Shown: positions 51,893 to 64,000 of the stretch, piece after piece
Numbering within the stretch: position 1 is the stretch's first letter
Layout of the letters: each line of letters starts with the position of its first letter
Notes under the pieces: model-generated
Databases searched by the model: none
Told to the model about the DNA's origin: nothing
Seen by the model: only the letters and a program-made list of their open reading frames with translations
NCBI GenBank assembly: GCA_905331475.1
Contig: CAJNYU010000830.1
Span: 38,958-102,957 of the forward strand
Length of the DNA stretch: 64,000 nt
Origin: Rotaria socialis
Taxonomy: Eukaryota; Rotifera; Eurotatoria; Philodinida; Philodinidae
Direction: 5' to 3'
Translations under genes and position numbers: made by a program

Positions 51893-54680
51893 ATGTTTCA
51901 CAGGTATGTATGTCAATAAAGTGTTTTATAGCGTTTATAGAATAAAATTTATGAAAATATCAAAAAGAATATTTTTGTATTTGAATGTTTAATAAAAATT
52001 AAATTTTTCTTGAAAGTTATTTTCTTTTACGAATAATTATTATTCCATAGACTGAAACACAGTGAAGCTTCCAATTGTGAAATACCAGCACAAATATGTT
52101 GCGACGAGCACCATCGGCAATTATTAAAATTTGCTGATTTATCACAATTGTTACCAAATATTGATATGACAAATCTAGCGTTCTATTTTGCTCGGCAATG
52201 TCAAAATAATAAAAAAGCAGCTCGGACTGCTCGACGTTTGACAGCTATTTCACAACGCTCATCGTCGTCCGATGAGAAAAATAATTCACCATTTCATATC
52301 GTTGATCGTTTACTTGCAGCACCGACAGGAATCTATGGTGCTGAGTGCAATTCTCGAGCATTTCCTGAAATATCTTCAAAAAAAGAGTTAATTTCATCTT
52401 TTGAACGCTATATAAAAGCACTCACGCTCGAGGATTATAATGTCATTCCTTATGCATTTGATGTACAATTAAAATATCGCCCATTATCATTTCTTTCTAA
52501 ACAACAAATTAACAATCGTCTTATGTCTATGACACGTATTTGTTTAAAAGAAACCAGAATAAATCGTGTACACAAAGATTCAATGATTTTTTTACATTCT
52601 ATTGTTGATCCATTCATAACGCCAAGATCTATTCAAACTATAGTTGAAGATGAAAACGGAAATCATGTACGAATGGCAATATATAATTGGTATACAATAT
52701 TAGCTGATCAATCTATGGAACATATACGAAATCGAATAAAACGTGGGAGACATTTTATTGTTGGAAATCCATTTATTAAAATAGCTGCCGATGATTTATT
52801 GATGTTGCGTGTAGATAATCCAAGATTGGAAATATGGTTTACTGATTATGAGAAAGAGATTGAACAAATGGACGCGAGTAAATTGCGTGATCTAGGTAAG
52901 AATATCTAACCTAGATATCAGATCAAAATAGAATATTTTAATGCAAACAAACAGATTAGGATTGATTTTTCGTTGGTAAAAATTATTTTTTGTATCGTCT
53001 ATTATTTTTTAAGGTAACAAATGTTTTCATAACAATGATATCAATGGTGCTATAGAATATTATTCTCTTGGTTTAGCTAAAAGCCCGAATGATACTCGTA
53101 TATTAAGTAATCGTGCTGAATGTTATTTACAAAGTCAATTGCCTCATCTAGCTCTAGCCGATTGTGAACACATATTAGACATCAGTAATAATAGTACGAT
53201 CGAAGATAGAATGGATATAACATTCACATGGAAAATACATTATCGAAAACTACGTGCATTAATTGGTTTGCAACAATATGAGCAAGCGAAATTGTCTATT
53301 CATTCATTAGTTGAATGTACACAAGATGTAGCATGTCAATATAATGAAATTATTGATCGATTTCGGCGCATACTTAACTCCGATATACCACGTTTAGAAA
53401 ATGAATCGCAAGGAAATTATGATGTGTTTGATTTAATGTCAGGACGCACAAAAAGATCCGATGAATTTTGCGCGGAATTTGAAAGGCAAAATGTTTATGA
53501 ATTTCGACAATGTGAAAAATTAGTAAGACACTTTATTTTATTCATCACGAGAAAGATCAAGAAATAGAAGGAAACAACTTTTCCACTAGAAAAAAATTGT
53601 TACACGCATGCATCGATTCGCATGCTTAGTTAAAAACTCCTCGACTTTAATAATAAATTCATATTTTTCTAGGAAAAAGGCTATGGTATGTTTGCTTTAT
53701 GTCCTTTAAAACCCGGCACATTACTGATGGTCGAACAACCGTTCGCATACGTGCACTCGGAATCCAATGAAACGCTTATTGATGGTTCATCACATTACAT
53801 TACTTTTTCTTTAACTCAAAAACCTGAACATCGATGTACAGAAGACGAAGAAATAAGTACTGGTAAATATCTTCGACAACCGGTTCTCGAACTGTTAAGA
53901 CATTTAGAAACACGTATACTCATTGATCATAAAAAATTTGTTGAGAGAATGTCTCATTTATTACCACTACGTCAACAACCTTTAAGAAAAAAATCTGACG
54001 ATGAAGATTATCAACTTCTTCCATATAAATTATTAGTAGAACTTTTCGAACGAAATGTTATCGGCAGTGGTTTATGGCCAAAACTAGCTCGATTTAATCA
54101 TTCATGTTTACCGAACTGTCACTTTATTATTATCAATCATCTATGTTTTCTCAGTGTTCTAAAGCCAATTGAAACCGGTGAAGAATTGACCATATGTTAT
54201 TTACCATCTGTTTATACTTCCTATATCGATCGAACACTTCGTTTACGTGAATATCGTATTCAGGAATGTGAATGTAAATTATGTGATTATGATAAAAATA
54301 TTGGTCAAGCTGAAATGCAACAATTAAATCGACTGTTCGACGAAAATGAAGAGCATGAAGAAAAACGTCGTTATTTATTTAAACATTTACTATATCAATA
54401 TAGTTCAGACCGACCATTAGGTTTCATTGAACAAATGAGTCAATTGAAACGAAGTGTAAAAATCGATATATTTCTAAAACAAGTGAGACATGGTTATCTT
54501 GCTTATCCATACATACTAAATTATATTTTATCACATATACATAAATACGATAAACTCGAAAGTGTGATCAATGAATTACAAAAAGAATTTGCTTATATCA
54601 ATTGGACTAGTGATAGTGACGATAAAATAAAACGCTTTACAACCATTCTTCAATTATTTATCAACTGTATTCAAGATTAA
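51893..54680 (+). CDS. TPR-SET domain protein, putative protein lysine methyltransferase
   Basis: Exons 51893-51903, 52051-52895, 53014-53522, 53673-54680; introns 147, 118 and 150 nt; 790 aa. An SMYD-related SET enzyme would transfer methyl from S-adenosylmethionine to lysines. Order seen: an N-terminal region of about 280 residues (FHIVDRLLAAPTGIYG; ENGNHVRMAIYNW; VDNPRLEIWF), a TPR-like block at about 286-400 (LGNKCFHNNDINGAIEYYS, SNRAECYLQSQLPHLALADC), then SET at about 456-660: KGYGMFALCPLKPGTLLMVE, the ARFNHSCLPNC box with NHSC at about 597-600, GEELTICYLP, and post-SET Cys ECECKLCDYD. The C-terminal part is helical. No MYND zinc finger is seen where SMYD proteins have one, so it is not a canonical SMYD. 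Exon 1 (ATG TTT CAC AG) is tiny; translation might instead begin inside exon 2, where the first in-frame ATG is at 52148. Confidence 0.85.
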
Positions 54681-57600
54681 ATTTCACGTTTTTGCTTCGT
54701 TTCTTTTTTTTCTTTTTGTATTAAATATTTTTCGTTCCGTCCGAAACTAAACGGTAGAAGTTTATCAGCTAACACAAGAGTATTCATAACCACGTGCCTT
54801 AATAGTTCAGTATATCTAATTAAGGGCATGCGATGAATACATTCATGCTGCTTGCTTTTATTTCCAGTGTTGTTTTAAAAGCAAAACTTACGTTTCTAGT
54901 TTTTATTCATCTATGATAATGTTACCAGTAAGTTGACTTGTGACGATGGGCAAAAGAAAATAAGCTGAGTTTGTTATATATGGTGCGATGTATTTCTCCG
55001 GATATTGAGATTTTTCTTTTTCCAACAAACGACTAAAATAAGATTATCGATCGCTGTCGTCTACTTACAAGTGATTTCTTTTCTAACACACTTCATTTAC
55101 TTCGCTGCCACGACAAACTCTTGATTATCAATAGTAAAACTACAAAATGATCCACAATATGTACGTAGATTTCGAAAGAAGAGAGAGAGAGAAACTAATT
55201 TAGCGGAAGGGAGAAAAAAAAGCTGTTTCTTTTTCTTTTTTTTCAGCAAAACATACGATCGCGTCCGTTCGCTTTTCGTTTCTTTTCCTTTTTAATTGAC
55301 AAAATTGAACGAACACGCACATATATATGCAACTAACGATGTTAAGCTTCTTAATCACGAAAGTATACATAGATATGTATCGACTTTGCCATTCATTAGA
55401 GTCTAGAATCAATAGCCAAGCGTAGAACGCAATCATGTAATTCTCCAGCTAAATTGAAGAAACGCCTTAAAACAAATTGATCACTGATTAATACAAAAAA
55501 AGAAAATCTTCTTATATCCATTAATAGTTGGAATAAATAATTATTTCAACTTTTTACATGAAAAACAAAAAACGACAATGGAGATTTATGTCATGAAGGT
55601 AACAATGAATTGGAATTCTCACAATTGCAAGTTACCACATGAGAGTACAAAACAAAATGAGAGGCATACTTTTTCCTTTCGAAACTAGAGCTCACGATAA
55701 ATCTATTCAAGCTTATATACTCTCATGGAAGTAACGCAAAATAGCTCTGCTTAAATCTTCAACTTAGCTATGAATTTTCTCAGGAGTTATTCACCAAAAC
55801 AAGGTCAACTAGAGATCATATGAGAGCCCAACGTTCTCCGTAGATTTAATATTTCTCCTATTCTAAAGTGCGCCAAACAACAGCATACTCATAGTTTATG
55901 CGAAGAAAACAAGAGGACATGTTCATTTATTTATAGAGGTACTTTTTTTGAAGCGACAAAATACGTACGCGGCTTGAATGAACCTCATTTAAGATTTTGA
56001 AGTATGCGATCTACACAAGACTAATCCTTCGATGTGTTTAGCTGGATCTGAATTTTTTGATAGGATGAACTAACATTGTGTTTGTTTGCATAATGCATCA
56101 CAACTCCTACGAATAGTATCGAACTTATGTTTTATTCTACGATCTCAAGCTATTATCTCGAAATGCAAACCTGCAGATCCTATGTTATCAAACACATAGA
56201 TGTTTGCTATTGTCAAGTTCGAATGATTCTATCGACAAGAAATATTTCGATGAAACGCTAAACTAGTGATCATCTACATCGAATATTATATCGCCGATGT
56301 TCATCGACTATGACGAGTATAATGGTTTCAGTGGAAATTACATCATGAAATAAGCCAGCGATTAAAAAGATACATACCTGCACAGATTGATTACGCTATA
56401 GTCAACAATCTTCAGCTATTTGAGAAATATGCTCGTAATAAAATAACGTATGAAGAGACTTCATTAATTGTGATTATTCAAACATGTTGTTTAAAACTTA
56501 TAATCGGCTACCAATAGAAGTACTACTATGCTTTGATTGGTTGAAATTATTTTTCATATAAATTATTCTCAGATAATTAACTAGAATAAGAAAGCATGAA
56601 TGTTTATAGGAGCAGAAATTTGGCATTGTTACTTGCCACTATATCTATTATTAAAGAGTCTTTTAGAATTACCAAGGCTTTATATCTGATCTTTATTACA
56701 GGATAGAATAATGAATAAATGATTTATTTTCTTTTTGTATTTCTATAGTTCTCTTCGAATTATTTATTATTATTGTTGAATAATAGATCACTTTGTTGTA
56801 CGTGTTTATACTTTCGAAACTAGAATGAATTGATACAATTAAACTAAAATAGCTTCGACTCTCTATATCAGAAAGAAAACGGTCTCCAAATTGTCTCTTT
56901 CGTACATATCATTAACCAAAAATGAATATTAAATAACTCTTTAGGATATTTCATTGCCTTAGTGTAACCTATGAAAAAGCTCAAATATTTGAAAATATCT
57001 TTTTCTATGAAATATATGTTCCATTGATTGCACTCGAAGCATATTATTAGAAAAGCAGCTTGCTAAAAATAATATTTTGTGGAACACATAGGAGCATTTT
57101 CTAGCCAAATGTTTCAAAATCTCAGCAAGTTCCATAAAATTCCTGTAACATAAAGATGACAGGCTAACGTGAATTTACTGCAATCTCATTATGGTTTACT
57201 ACCGTTGGAAAAACGTTCTTGCCGGTTTTGATAGAACGGCATTATCTTGGGATAATTGTATAACTTCAAGCTATCAACTAAATATGAATAATATTTTTGC
57301 TTGAAAAGCATCTTTACATTTGTATTTGTTCATTTAGCTGTTGTGCTTTTATTTCAGAAGAAAAGTATTATGTCAACACTTAACTTAGTCCTGTCTTCAA
57401 ATGAACATTTTCAGTTTTTTTTCAAGGTAGACAGTGTTTAAATTGTAACTCTATTGACAGAGAGTAGAAATTACTATCATTAGATAAAAGTCGTTTTTCG
57501 ACGAGGGTTTATATGGTTATAACGAGTTTTATTGATCGTATTCTGATAAGACAGAAATGTCAGGCAGACAATGTTTGATTATTCAAGTGTTGACCTTCAG

Positions 57601-58398
57601 TTTGCGGAAGAATTGAATAGTTAAACCTTTTTCATTTGCTTCTTTTTATCTCATCAGCATCATAGGTTTTCCGTTTCAAAGTCATAAACAGACATAGTAA
57701 CGGTATATTCTGTCTAGAAATAATCAACTAAATCTTCGTATCTTTATATACTCAGAAAAAGGATTCAAAGACGAATTATATTTTGAGATAACATTTTGGA
57801 AAAACGTTTTGTAGCTTATGCAGAAAATAGTATGAACAATTAGAGTCTAAAAAGGAACAGCTGATTTACATATAATTGTGTAGAAGCGCAGATGGAAATA
57901 AATAAGCGATGAATGAGTATCGCACTGCGACGCAGATCATATTTCAAATTTCTTTGAAAATATTTTTGTTTTATTTCGAGCTGTCGACCATTTTCAATTG
58001 TAATCATCAGGAAATAGAAACACAAAAAACAAATAGAACTATATATAGCAATACATAAACGACAACAGTTGATATACTTGTCCGATAAGGAACATCTACC
58101 TCCTAGAAGCAGAGATCTCTGTTTGAATATTTTTCCATGGATAGATGGATTAGAAAAATAGGAGCAATTTCCAGTAGTCTCGAACTACAGGAGAGCTAGC
58201 CAAGAGGATTTTTGAATTCTTTTTCAAAAAATTAACAATAACCAAGAGTTCTTGATTTTTCGTGATGAATATTAAAAACGATTTTTATCTATTACTGACA
58301 GGATTTTAAGAATCATTTAATTGGTAGTTACTTGAGATAACCGTTTTCAACTTATATCTATGAAGTATTTAAAAAATTTTCATATCAAATGCAGCTTA
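54681..58398. other. Intergenic, no gene recognised
   Basis: 3.7 kb. The TPR-SET 3' UTR is at the left, with ATTAAA near 54720. A short GA run lies near 55181-55192. Otherwise AT-rich without supported frames on either strand. Confidence 0.45.
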
Positions 58399-59004
58399 CG
58401 AGGGAAGGCCGCCAACTGTTCAATCGCTTTTGCGTTGAAACTATTTGCATTATGTAGCTCCCAAGGAGTTATGGATACGCTGAAAATATTTTGGACGGAT
58501 AGCTTGTTGTTACGAACATAGTTCATTTGTAAGGTATAGGTTTTAGTGCGTGCCTGAACTCCCCCTCAGGAACCTTGAAAAAAAATTGATTTTCGAATTT
58601 CAACTTGAAAATTTACATAAAAATATACCTTAACGAGAATAGTGTTTCGTGACCGTTTCAGATCAATTACACACAGCTATTATGAAAATTTTATTTTACA
58701 TCTTTTAAATAAGGTAGCAGATTTGATGAAACAAACAAATTCAATGACCAAAAACATTCACAAAACACTATTCTTGTTCACGTGCATTTCTATGTAAAGT
58801 TTCAAGTCGAAATTCGAAAATCGAAAATCAATTTTTTTCGAGGTTCCTGAGGGGTAGTTCAGGTACTCACTAAGAACCATACCTTTAAGATGGACTATTT
58901 TCACAACAACAAGCTATCCGGTCAAAATATTTTCAGCGTATCCATAACTCCTTGGGAGCTACATAACGCAAAAGCGATTGAATAGTTAGTGCCCCTCCCC
59001 CTCG
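58399..59004. mobile_element. MITE-like inverted repeat, about 600 bp
   Basis: Arms 58399-58671 and 58738-59004 are inverted copies with about 85-90% identity by eye and small indels; the left arm has about 16 extra bases near 58437. The outer ends are CGAGGGAAGG and CCCCTCCCCCTCG. A shared interior block reads AAGGAGTTATGGATACGCTG and another TGAACTNCCCCTCAGGAACCT. The 66-bp centre is unrelated. No target duplication could be assigned and no frame spans it. Confidence 0.7.
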
Positions 59005-60760
59005 ATAGATTAATCAACATCAGATATCTTTCTTATGTTTAACAAATAATGACACTTGTATCTCTGAATTTTCTTTGCAATCAGTAATTTCTACATATGT
59101 ATTGGCTAACAACAAGAAGCGATCTATTTTTGAAAGTGCTCCAATATGCTCTCAGATAGAAAAAAAAACGATCTGACAAGTATCATTCTATTTCTGATAT
59201 TACCTAACCTCGAATATTATATATATGTATATATGAAATAGTCAATTCTTCTGTATACTTGAAGAATTGAATCATTAAAAATCAATCAATTAAATTTCTT
59301 ATTCTCCTTTTATCTATGTTACAATAACTCTATATAGTGATGACCGAATAGATTATGATAAAAGAAGTAAATGTTTAATATAGATTTTTGTCATAGATTA
59401 TCTCTTTCAATGATCTACAATCAAAACAAGAATTCTTGTCAAATAGCATTCATACAAAATATCCGTAAATCTTCAAGATTTCCATCCCGAGAAGTATTAG
59501 TTAGTTAGTTAGTTAGTTATTTACTTGTTTGTTTTCATCAAAGTGAGTTCAACATCAGAAAGAAAAGCGTTTCGCCTATTTTTTCCTTTGCAATCAGCTA
59601 GTCTCTTTTTTCAACAAAGTAATCCAGTATTATTAGTCATGTGTAAACAAAACAACAATACACTTTTAACTCGAATTGTCGTACGAATAAAGTAAAGTAA
59701 CGACAAACATTATTTATTTTTTTATTAACGAAAAGACAAAATCATCAATTGAATTTCTTCAATTTATCATTGAAAGAAAAACACCTGAAATTTAATTACT
59801 AATTAGAAATATTTTGTGTCATCAACTGTTAATAATACGATGTTGTTCTAGATAATATGCTATGATTAATACTACTGGCTGAAAGACAATCCAATATCAA
59901 ACAACAGGGCGGGCATATATATTATATCCCTTGCCACAGTTCAAAGTTCGACCTTTAACCGAATAAAAATTTGTAAAAACAAATAAATATTTGTTGTTAT
60001 TTCTTAAAACAAAATATAACGCTTTATTTATTTCGTATAAATAGATTGTGAACTTGCGTTCAGGGCATTCATACATTATTTGCCCTGACCCCTGGATAAT
60101 GAATGATCGAGATATATCCTAATATATGATCTTTACTAACTACAAGAACGATGATAGAGCGAAGGGGTAGATGTCGTCATTATATTTCTTCGTCTTCGTT
60201 TTTTTTTCTTCTTTCTTGGCACGTATTCAAATGAAAAGTCGTTCCTTCTTCTCGTTCTTCGTCTTCTTCGTTTTAGCCCTCTGGACAACGGAATATATGT
60301 GCGTAGTACTGCTGCTGCATCGACCGTATAATATAATTCCAGATCGTTCTCTTTATGTTCTAGTGGTGAAGGACTGCTATGCGTTACAAATTTTCTCTTC
60401 TTCTTCTTTCTATCATAATCACGTGATGAGTGCACACGATAACTAATACAAAGAGAGTGAAAAATAGATTTTCTTTTCTCTTGTTCGCTCTTTTTTCTCT
60501 TGTTGCGTTCGGCGCGTGTTTTTGCTGTCTACAAAAATGGTCGTATCATTCATCATTCAGATGCGTTAGAATAAGAGCAGCACAAGCCCATTCACCAACA
60601 CCATCACACGCGCCCGAGCGTTTTACAACAAAATTTAACATCAAGCGCAGCAACAGCCCAAACGAATAAAAACCAAACATCTTTGTCGTGATCCAACCGC
60701 GCTCATTAACGAAACAAATAAATAAAAACACTAACAATAATTATTATTCATTAGGTTAAC
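59005..60760. other. Intergenic and presumed promoter/5' UTR of the Y-box gene
   Basis: Contains a (TTAG)n run at about 59496-59518. From 60160 to 60680 base use shifts to C/T-rich and CG-bearing, consistent with a promoter or 5' UTR. An acceptor TTATTATTCATTAG ends at 60754, six bases before the Y-box ATG. No protein family is seen. Confidence 0.45.
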
Positions 60761-62268
60761 ATGTCAGCAAACGACGTGGCAACAAACCAAAATTCTGGAT
60801 CAGATCAAAAATCTGATGCCAATAAATCACAAGATCAAGCCGGTTCGGGCACTGATGATCCAAAGCAAATCAATGGTAAAAATGTCATCGGTAAGGAACA
60901 AGTTGTTTTTCTCTTTTTCTTCATCATACGCTATACACGTTTATAAATGAAGTACAATGAGCAACAGCTTGCAAGATAAGATGACTAAACTTTTTTTTTC
61001 TTTGCTACTTTTAGCAACAAAAGTGTCTGGTACAGTCAAATGGTTCAATGTTAAGAGCGGCTATGGATTTATTCATCGGTAAATTTTTATTTTACGAAAT
61101 AGTTTTAGAAAATATTCTTTATTATTTTTTTATTTGGAAATTTAGAGAAGATACTAATGAAGACATATTCGTTCATCAAACAGCTATTGTTAAGAACAAT
61201 CCACGAAAGTACTTACGTAGTGTTGGTGATGAAGAAAAAGTCGAATTCGACATTGTACAAGGTAATTTTTTTCTTTAAAAATTCTCTATTTGTTTATTTT
61301 TTCGTATTATCTTTTAGGGGAAAAAGGTTATGAAGCCGCAAATGTAACTGGTCCTAATGGAGACAGTGTACAAGGTTCAAAATATGCCGCTGATCGTCGA
61401 CAATATAATACCCGAGGTGGTTTCCGAGGAGGTCGTGGTGGTCCTGGTCGACCACCATTCCGTGGCCGAGGTGGACCTTTCCGTGGAGGTATAGTTGAAC
61501 ACTGATTACAATAAATATGATTCTAGTATATATTTAAGGTCGAGGGGGTGGTTTTGAAGGTGGCTATAGCCAACCTTTTGGTCAACCATTCGATAGTTAT
61601 GGTCCACCACCAATGTCTGGACGTCCACCTTTTACTCGGCCAGGTCGAGGTTTCGGTGGTCCTATGCTACGAGGTATAGAAAATTTGTATTTCTTGTTAT
61701 GGTAAATTTAAATTTCATTAACTTAAATTTAGGTCGTGGAGGACGACCACCAATGCGAGGTGGATATGGCTATGATGCAGACTTTGCCGGTAGATTTTGT
61801 TGTTTTAAAAATTAATTTATTATAATAAGTAAAATTTTTTCATTTCAGGACGAGGACCAAGAGTCTTTCGCGGACGTGGTGGTCCAATGTTAGGCGGTCC
61901 AATGGGTCCTATGCCAGGTCCAATGGGCCCACCAATGGGTGGTAAGTAGTCTGTTATTTCTATTCTTATGACATCAACCTTGAGTCTGAGACGTGTATAT
62001 GAAAAGAAATCTGTTGCACAGTGGCACAAAAGAAAAATAATAACTTGTATCATTTAGGTTTCCGTGGTCGTGGACCTTTCCGTGGTCGTGGTCGAGGACG
62101 AGGACGATTCTTCCGAGGAGCTCGCCAAGGAAATCGAAATGATGGTAGCAATGATGTAAGTGTTTATTAATGAATAAATATTTTATGTTTGAAATAAATC
62201 ATTTTTCTTTTTGTTTATAGAACGGTGACAGCCAAGGAGGCCAAGATGGAGGCCAATCATCAGTCTAA
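60761..62268 (+). CDS. Y-box / cold-shock domain RNA-binding protein with RG-rich tail
   Basis: Nine exons: 60761-60890, 61015-61078, 61146-61261, 61318-61488, 61539-61673, 61733-61789, 61849-61941, 62058-62155, 62221-62268; 303 aa. Y-box proteins bind single-stranded nucleic acid, package mRNA and regulate its translation in the cytoplasm. Seen: a polar N-terminus; a cold-shock domain at about 45-116 with [17 protein letters not shown] (RNP1) and DIFVHQTAI (RNP2), then [16 protein letters not shown] and [13 protein letters not shown]; and a tail from about 130 of Arg-Gly, Gly-Pro-Met and Phe-Arg-Gly repeats. The CSD matches vertebrate YBX closely, but the tail is RGG-like rather than alternating charged blocks. 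Exons 4 to 7 are all multiples of 3 and phase 1-1, so each could be skipped without a frameshift. Confidence 0.95.
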
Positions 62269-62446
62269 ACAACCGTTTTAAGCAGAAAACAAGAATTATC
62301 AACTGAAAAAAGAAACATCAATAACAAGAAACAAGCGTCGTTTTTATCTTTTTCCTTTCTTCGTCACTATTTTATTCTCTGAAATATTCTGGTCATCGTC
62401 TTTGTGTTTGTGTTTAACTTGTTAGTTTTCTTCATGTTAAAAACAA

Positions 62447-62452
62447 AATAAA
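62447..62452 (+). terminator. Poly(A) signal of the Y-box gene
   Basis: AATAAA 178 bases after the stop codon, followed by a GT/T-rich stretch (TTGTCCTGTTTATGTCG) of the kind found downstream of cleavage sites. Confidence 0.6.
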
Positions 62453-64000
62453 AAGTCCTTGTCCTGTTTATGTCGTTGATTTTGTTTGCGTATCCGTGAG
62501 AAACTTTTGTAACATCGGATCACAATTAACATCATGTGTTTCTCGTTTTAGTTAATCTTTTTCTTTTTGTGAATGATTGAGCAGAAATTAAGAAGAATAA
62601 AAGAATAAGATGACGAAAATTTCAAAGCTCTGATGTTATTTTTCTCTGTAATTCAGAAAGACTTCGGAATAAGAAAACAACGCAATATATCTATTGAACT
62701 GATGGAAGATATCATTAATTGCCAGTTAGAATCAAATTAAACAAACAAAATAGTAAAATAATATTCTTCAAGTCGGAACTCGTTTACTCGATATATCTGA
62801 CTTATGTGTTAACAATGCTAGATAAATTAAATTACGGAATTTTGATCTTTAGATATGATCCTTAACGATGTCAGTCGAAAAGAATGCTGTTTTGTCGAGA
62901 TATTGAATCTTCAAAAATAGTTCTTTGCAGTCGACATGTTGTTCGCTATTGAATATTTTACCAGATCAATTGTTTTCTCAGCTTTGGTTTATAGAATATC
63001 CTAAAAATGAATAGATCTATTGTGGGCTACTATTCGAGACCGATATTTTTTTGAAACGATTTATTACTAACAAATAGTTGATATGTAAAACTCTAGTTAT
63101 TTGTTTTCTGCAAAATTATTGAATCTTTTACAAATACGCAAATCGCTTTTATCGCATTCAATGTTCAACTAATGCTTTTCACTTTCGAATATTCACTACA
63201 GAATCAACTGCATAATTTCTTCTTTAAAAAACTAAAATAAAAGAATGAAATGATTATATTCTTTATGTTATCTGAAGTAATGATCATGAATTCTTCTTTA
63301 GATGATTTTTCCGGAGGTCAATATCACTCTGTATTTCCCCATGCAGTTCCCATCAAACACTATTTTGTAATAAATATGAAAAGTTGTTTCGCACTGTGAA
63401 CAAATCGACTTCTGATTTTATTTTCTCGATCGGTTAACATTCGTCGTTGATAGTGTGTAATCATGATCTTAGCAAGATGAACCGATCGACAGAGGATAAT
63501 TTTATTTTCAAAAATAGAATTTCTAAAATTTCGTTTGACAGCTTTCCTCACTTCAAAAAATATTTTGCCTTCACAAACAAGAAGATTTTTTTATATTAAT
63601 TTTACAAGAAATAACTCTTTTACAATCGAACTATTGGTATTCATATTTTCCTTCAACTCGTCGGATTCGTTTAATCGTTGTTCATATGACATTCTTAATT
63701 GTTTTTGTTTTTGCCGACGTTTCATACAGGGTTGCCAGCTGTTCAGGTTCCAAATGGGGTACACGTTAGGTACAACTCAGTTGTAAATGGGGTACATTCA
63801 TGAGGTACGCAGTTTACATCTTTCACACTGGTCAGCGGCTGCGGAAATCAATTTCGAAAACTATTTTCACTCAGGAAGCGGCATTCTCAGTTTTTCGTTT
63901 TACTATAAAGTCTAGCTTTCAAATTGAAATCTTTATTTTCTAATATGTTCACAATAAAATTTCATTTTGTCATACATATATTCAATTCAATCATAATAAA
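62453..64000. other. Intergenic to window end, no gene recognised
   Basis: 1.5 kb AT-rich. Near 63730 sequence becomes less AT-rich, with CAGGGTTGCCAGCTG and two copies of AAATGGGGTACA (about 63752 and 63785). This may be the edge of a repeat continuing beyond the window. Confidence 0.4.

Noticed and set aside
60136-60446. Arg/Lys-rich and Phe-rich frames on both strands
   Set aside because: Low-complexity C/T-rich presumed promoter or 5' UTR; both strands open because of composition.

Overview
The window is eukaryotic nuclear DNA from a small AT-rich metazoan genome. Genes are split by mostly 49-75 nt GT-AG introns and separated by long AT-rich intergenic stretches. Intron size, gene content (syntrophin, cathepsin L, A20/AN1 protein, BIR/RING IAP, Y-box protein, TPR-SET protein) and AG acceptors shortly before most start codons fit a bdelloid rotifer such as Rotaria. 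This is inference; no marker in the window proves the taxon.

Layout. 1-2.3 kb (minus): papain-like C1A peptidase with an acidic tail, catalytic Cys split by an intron next to a 20-nt exon. 2.35-3.78 kb: near-perfect fold-back of about 655-bp arms. 7.3-8.4 kb (minus): A20/AN1 zinc-finger protein. 11.1-18.4 kb: diverged tandem duplication, each copy with TATA box, 5' UTR intron and one small NTF2/SnoaL-like gene. 19.4-24.2 kb: inverted repeat with 1.0-1.2 kb arms around a 2.4-kb core. 25.3-27.6 kb: complete alpha/beta-type syntrophin. 28.7-30.1 kb: secreted cathepsin L. 32.4-32.7 kb: fragment of a rhodopsin-like GPCR. 34.4-36.6 kb: secreted, helix-rich 585-residue protein of unknown family. 36.7-45 kb: gene-poor, with poly-G tracts, Ns and short hairpins. 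45-48.5 kb: three-BIR, RING-type IAP with a 54-bp hAT-like mini element in its long first intron. 48.7-49.3 kb: TTAA-bounded MITE-like inverted repeat. 51.9-54.7 kb: TPR-SET protein lysine methyltransferase-like gene. 58.4-59.0 kb: another inverted repeat. 60.8-62.3 kb: Y-box cold-shock protein with RG-rich tail. 62.5-64 kb: no gene.

The genes do not form an operon or pathway. They are ordinary dispersed housekeeping, proteolysis, apoptosis and RNA-binding genes, interleaved with fold-back elements. All exon models were assembled by eye from splice sites, reading-frame continuity and family similarity. Phases were checked by arithmetic and close in frame for every spliced gene listed. No RNA genes, CRISPR arrays or intact autonomous transposons were recognised.
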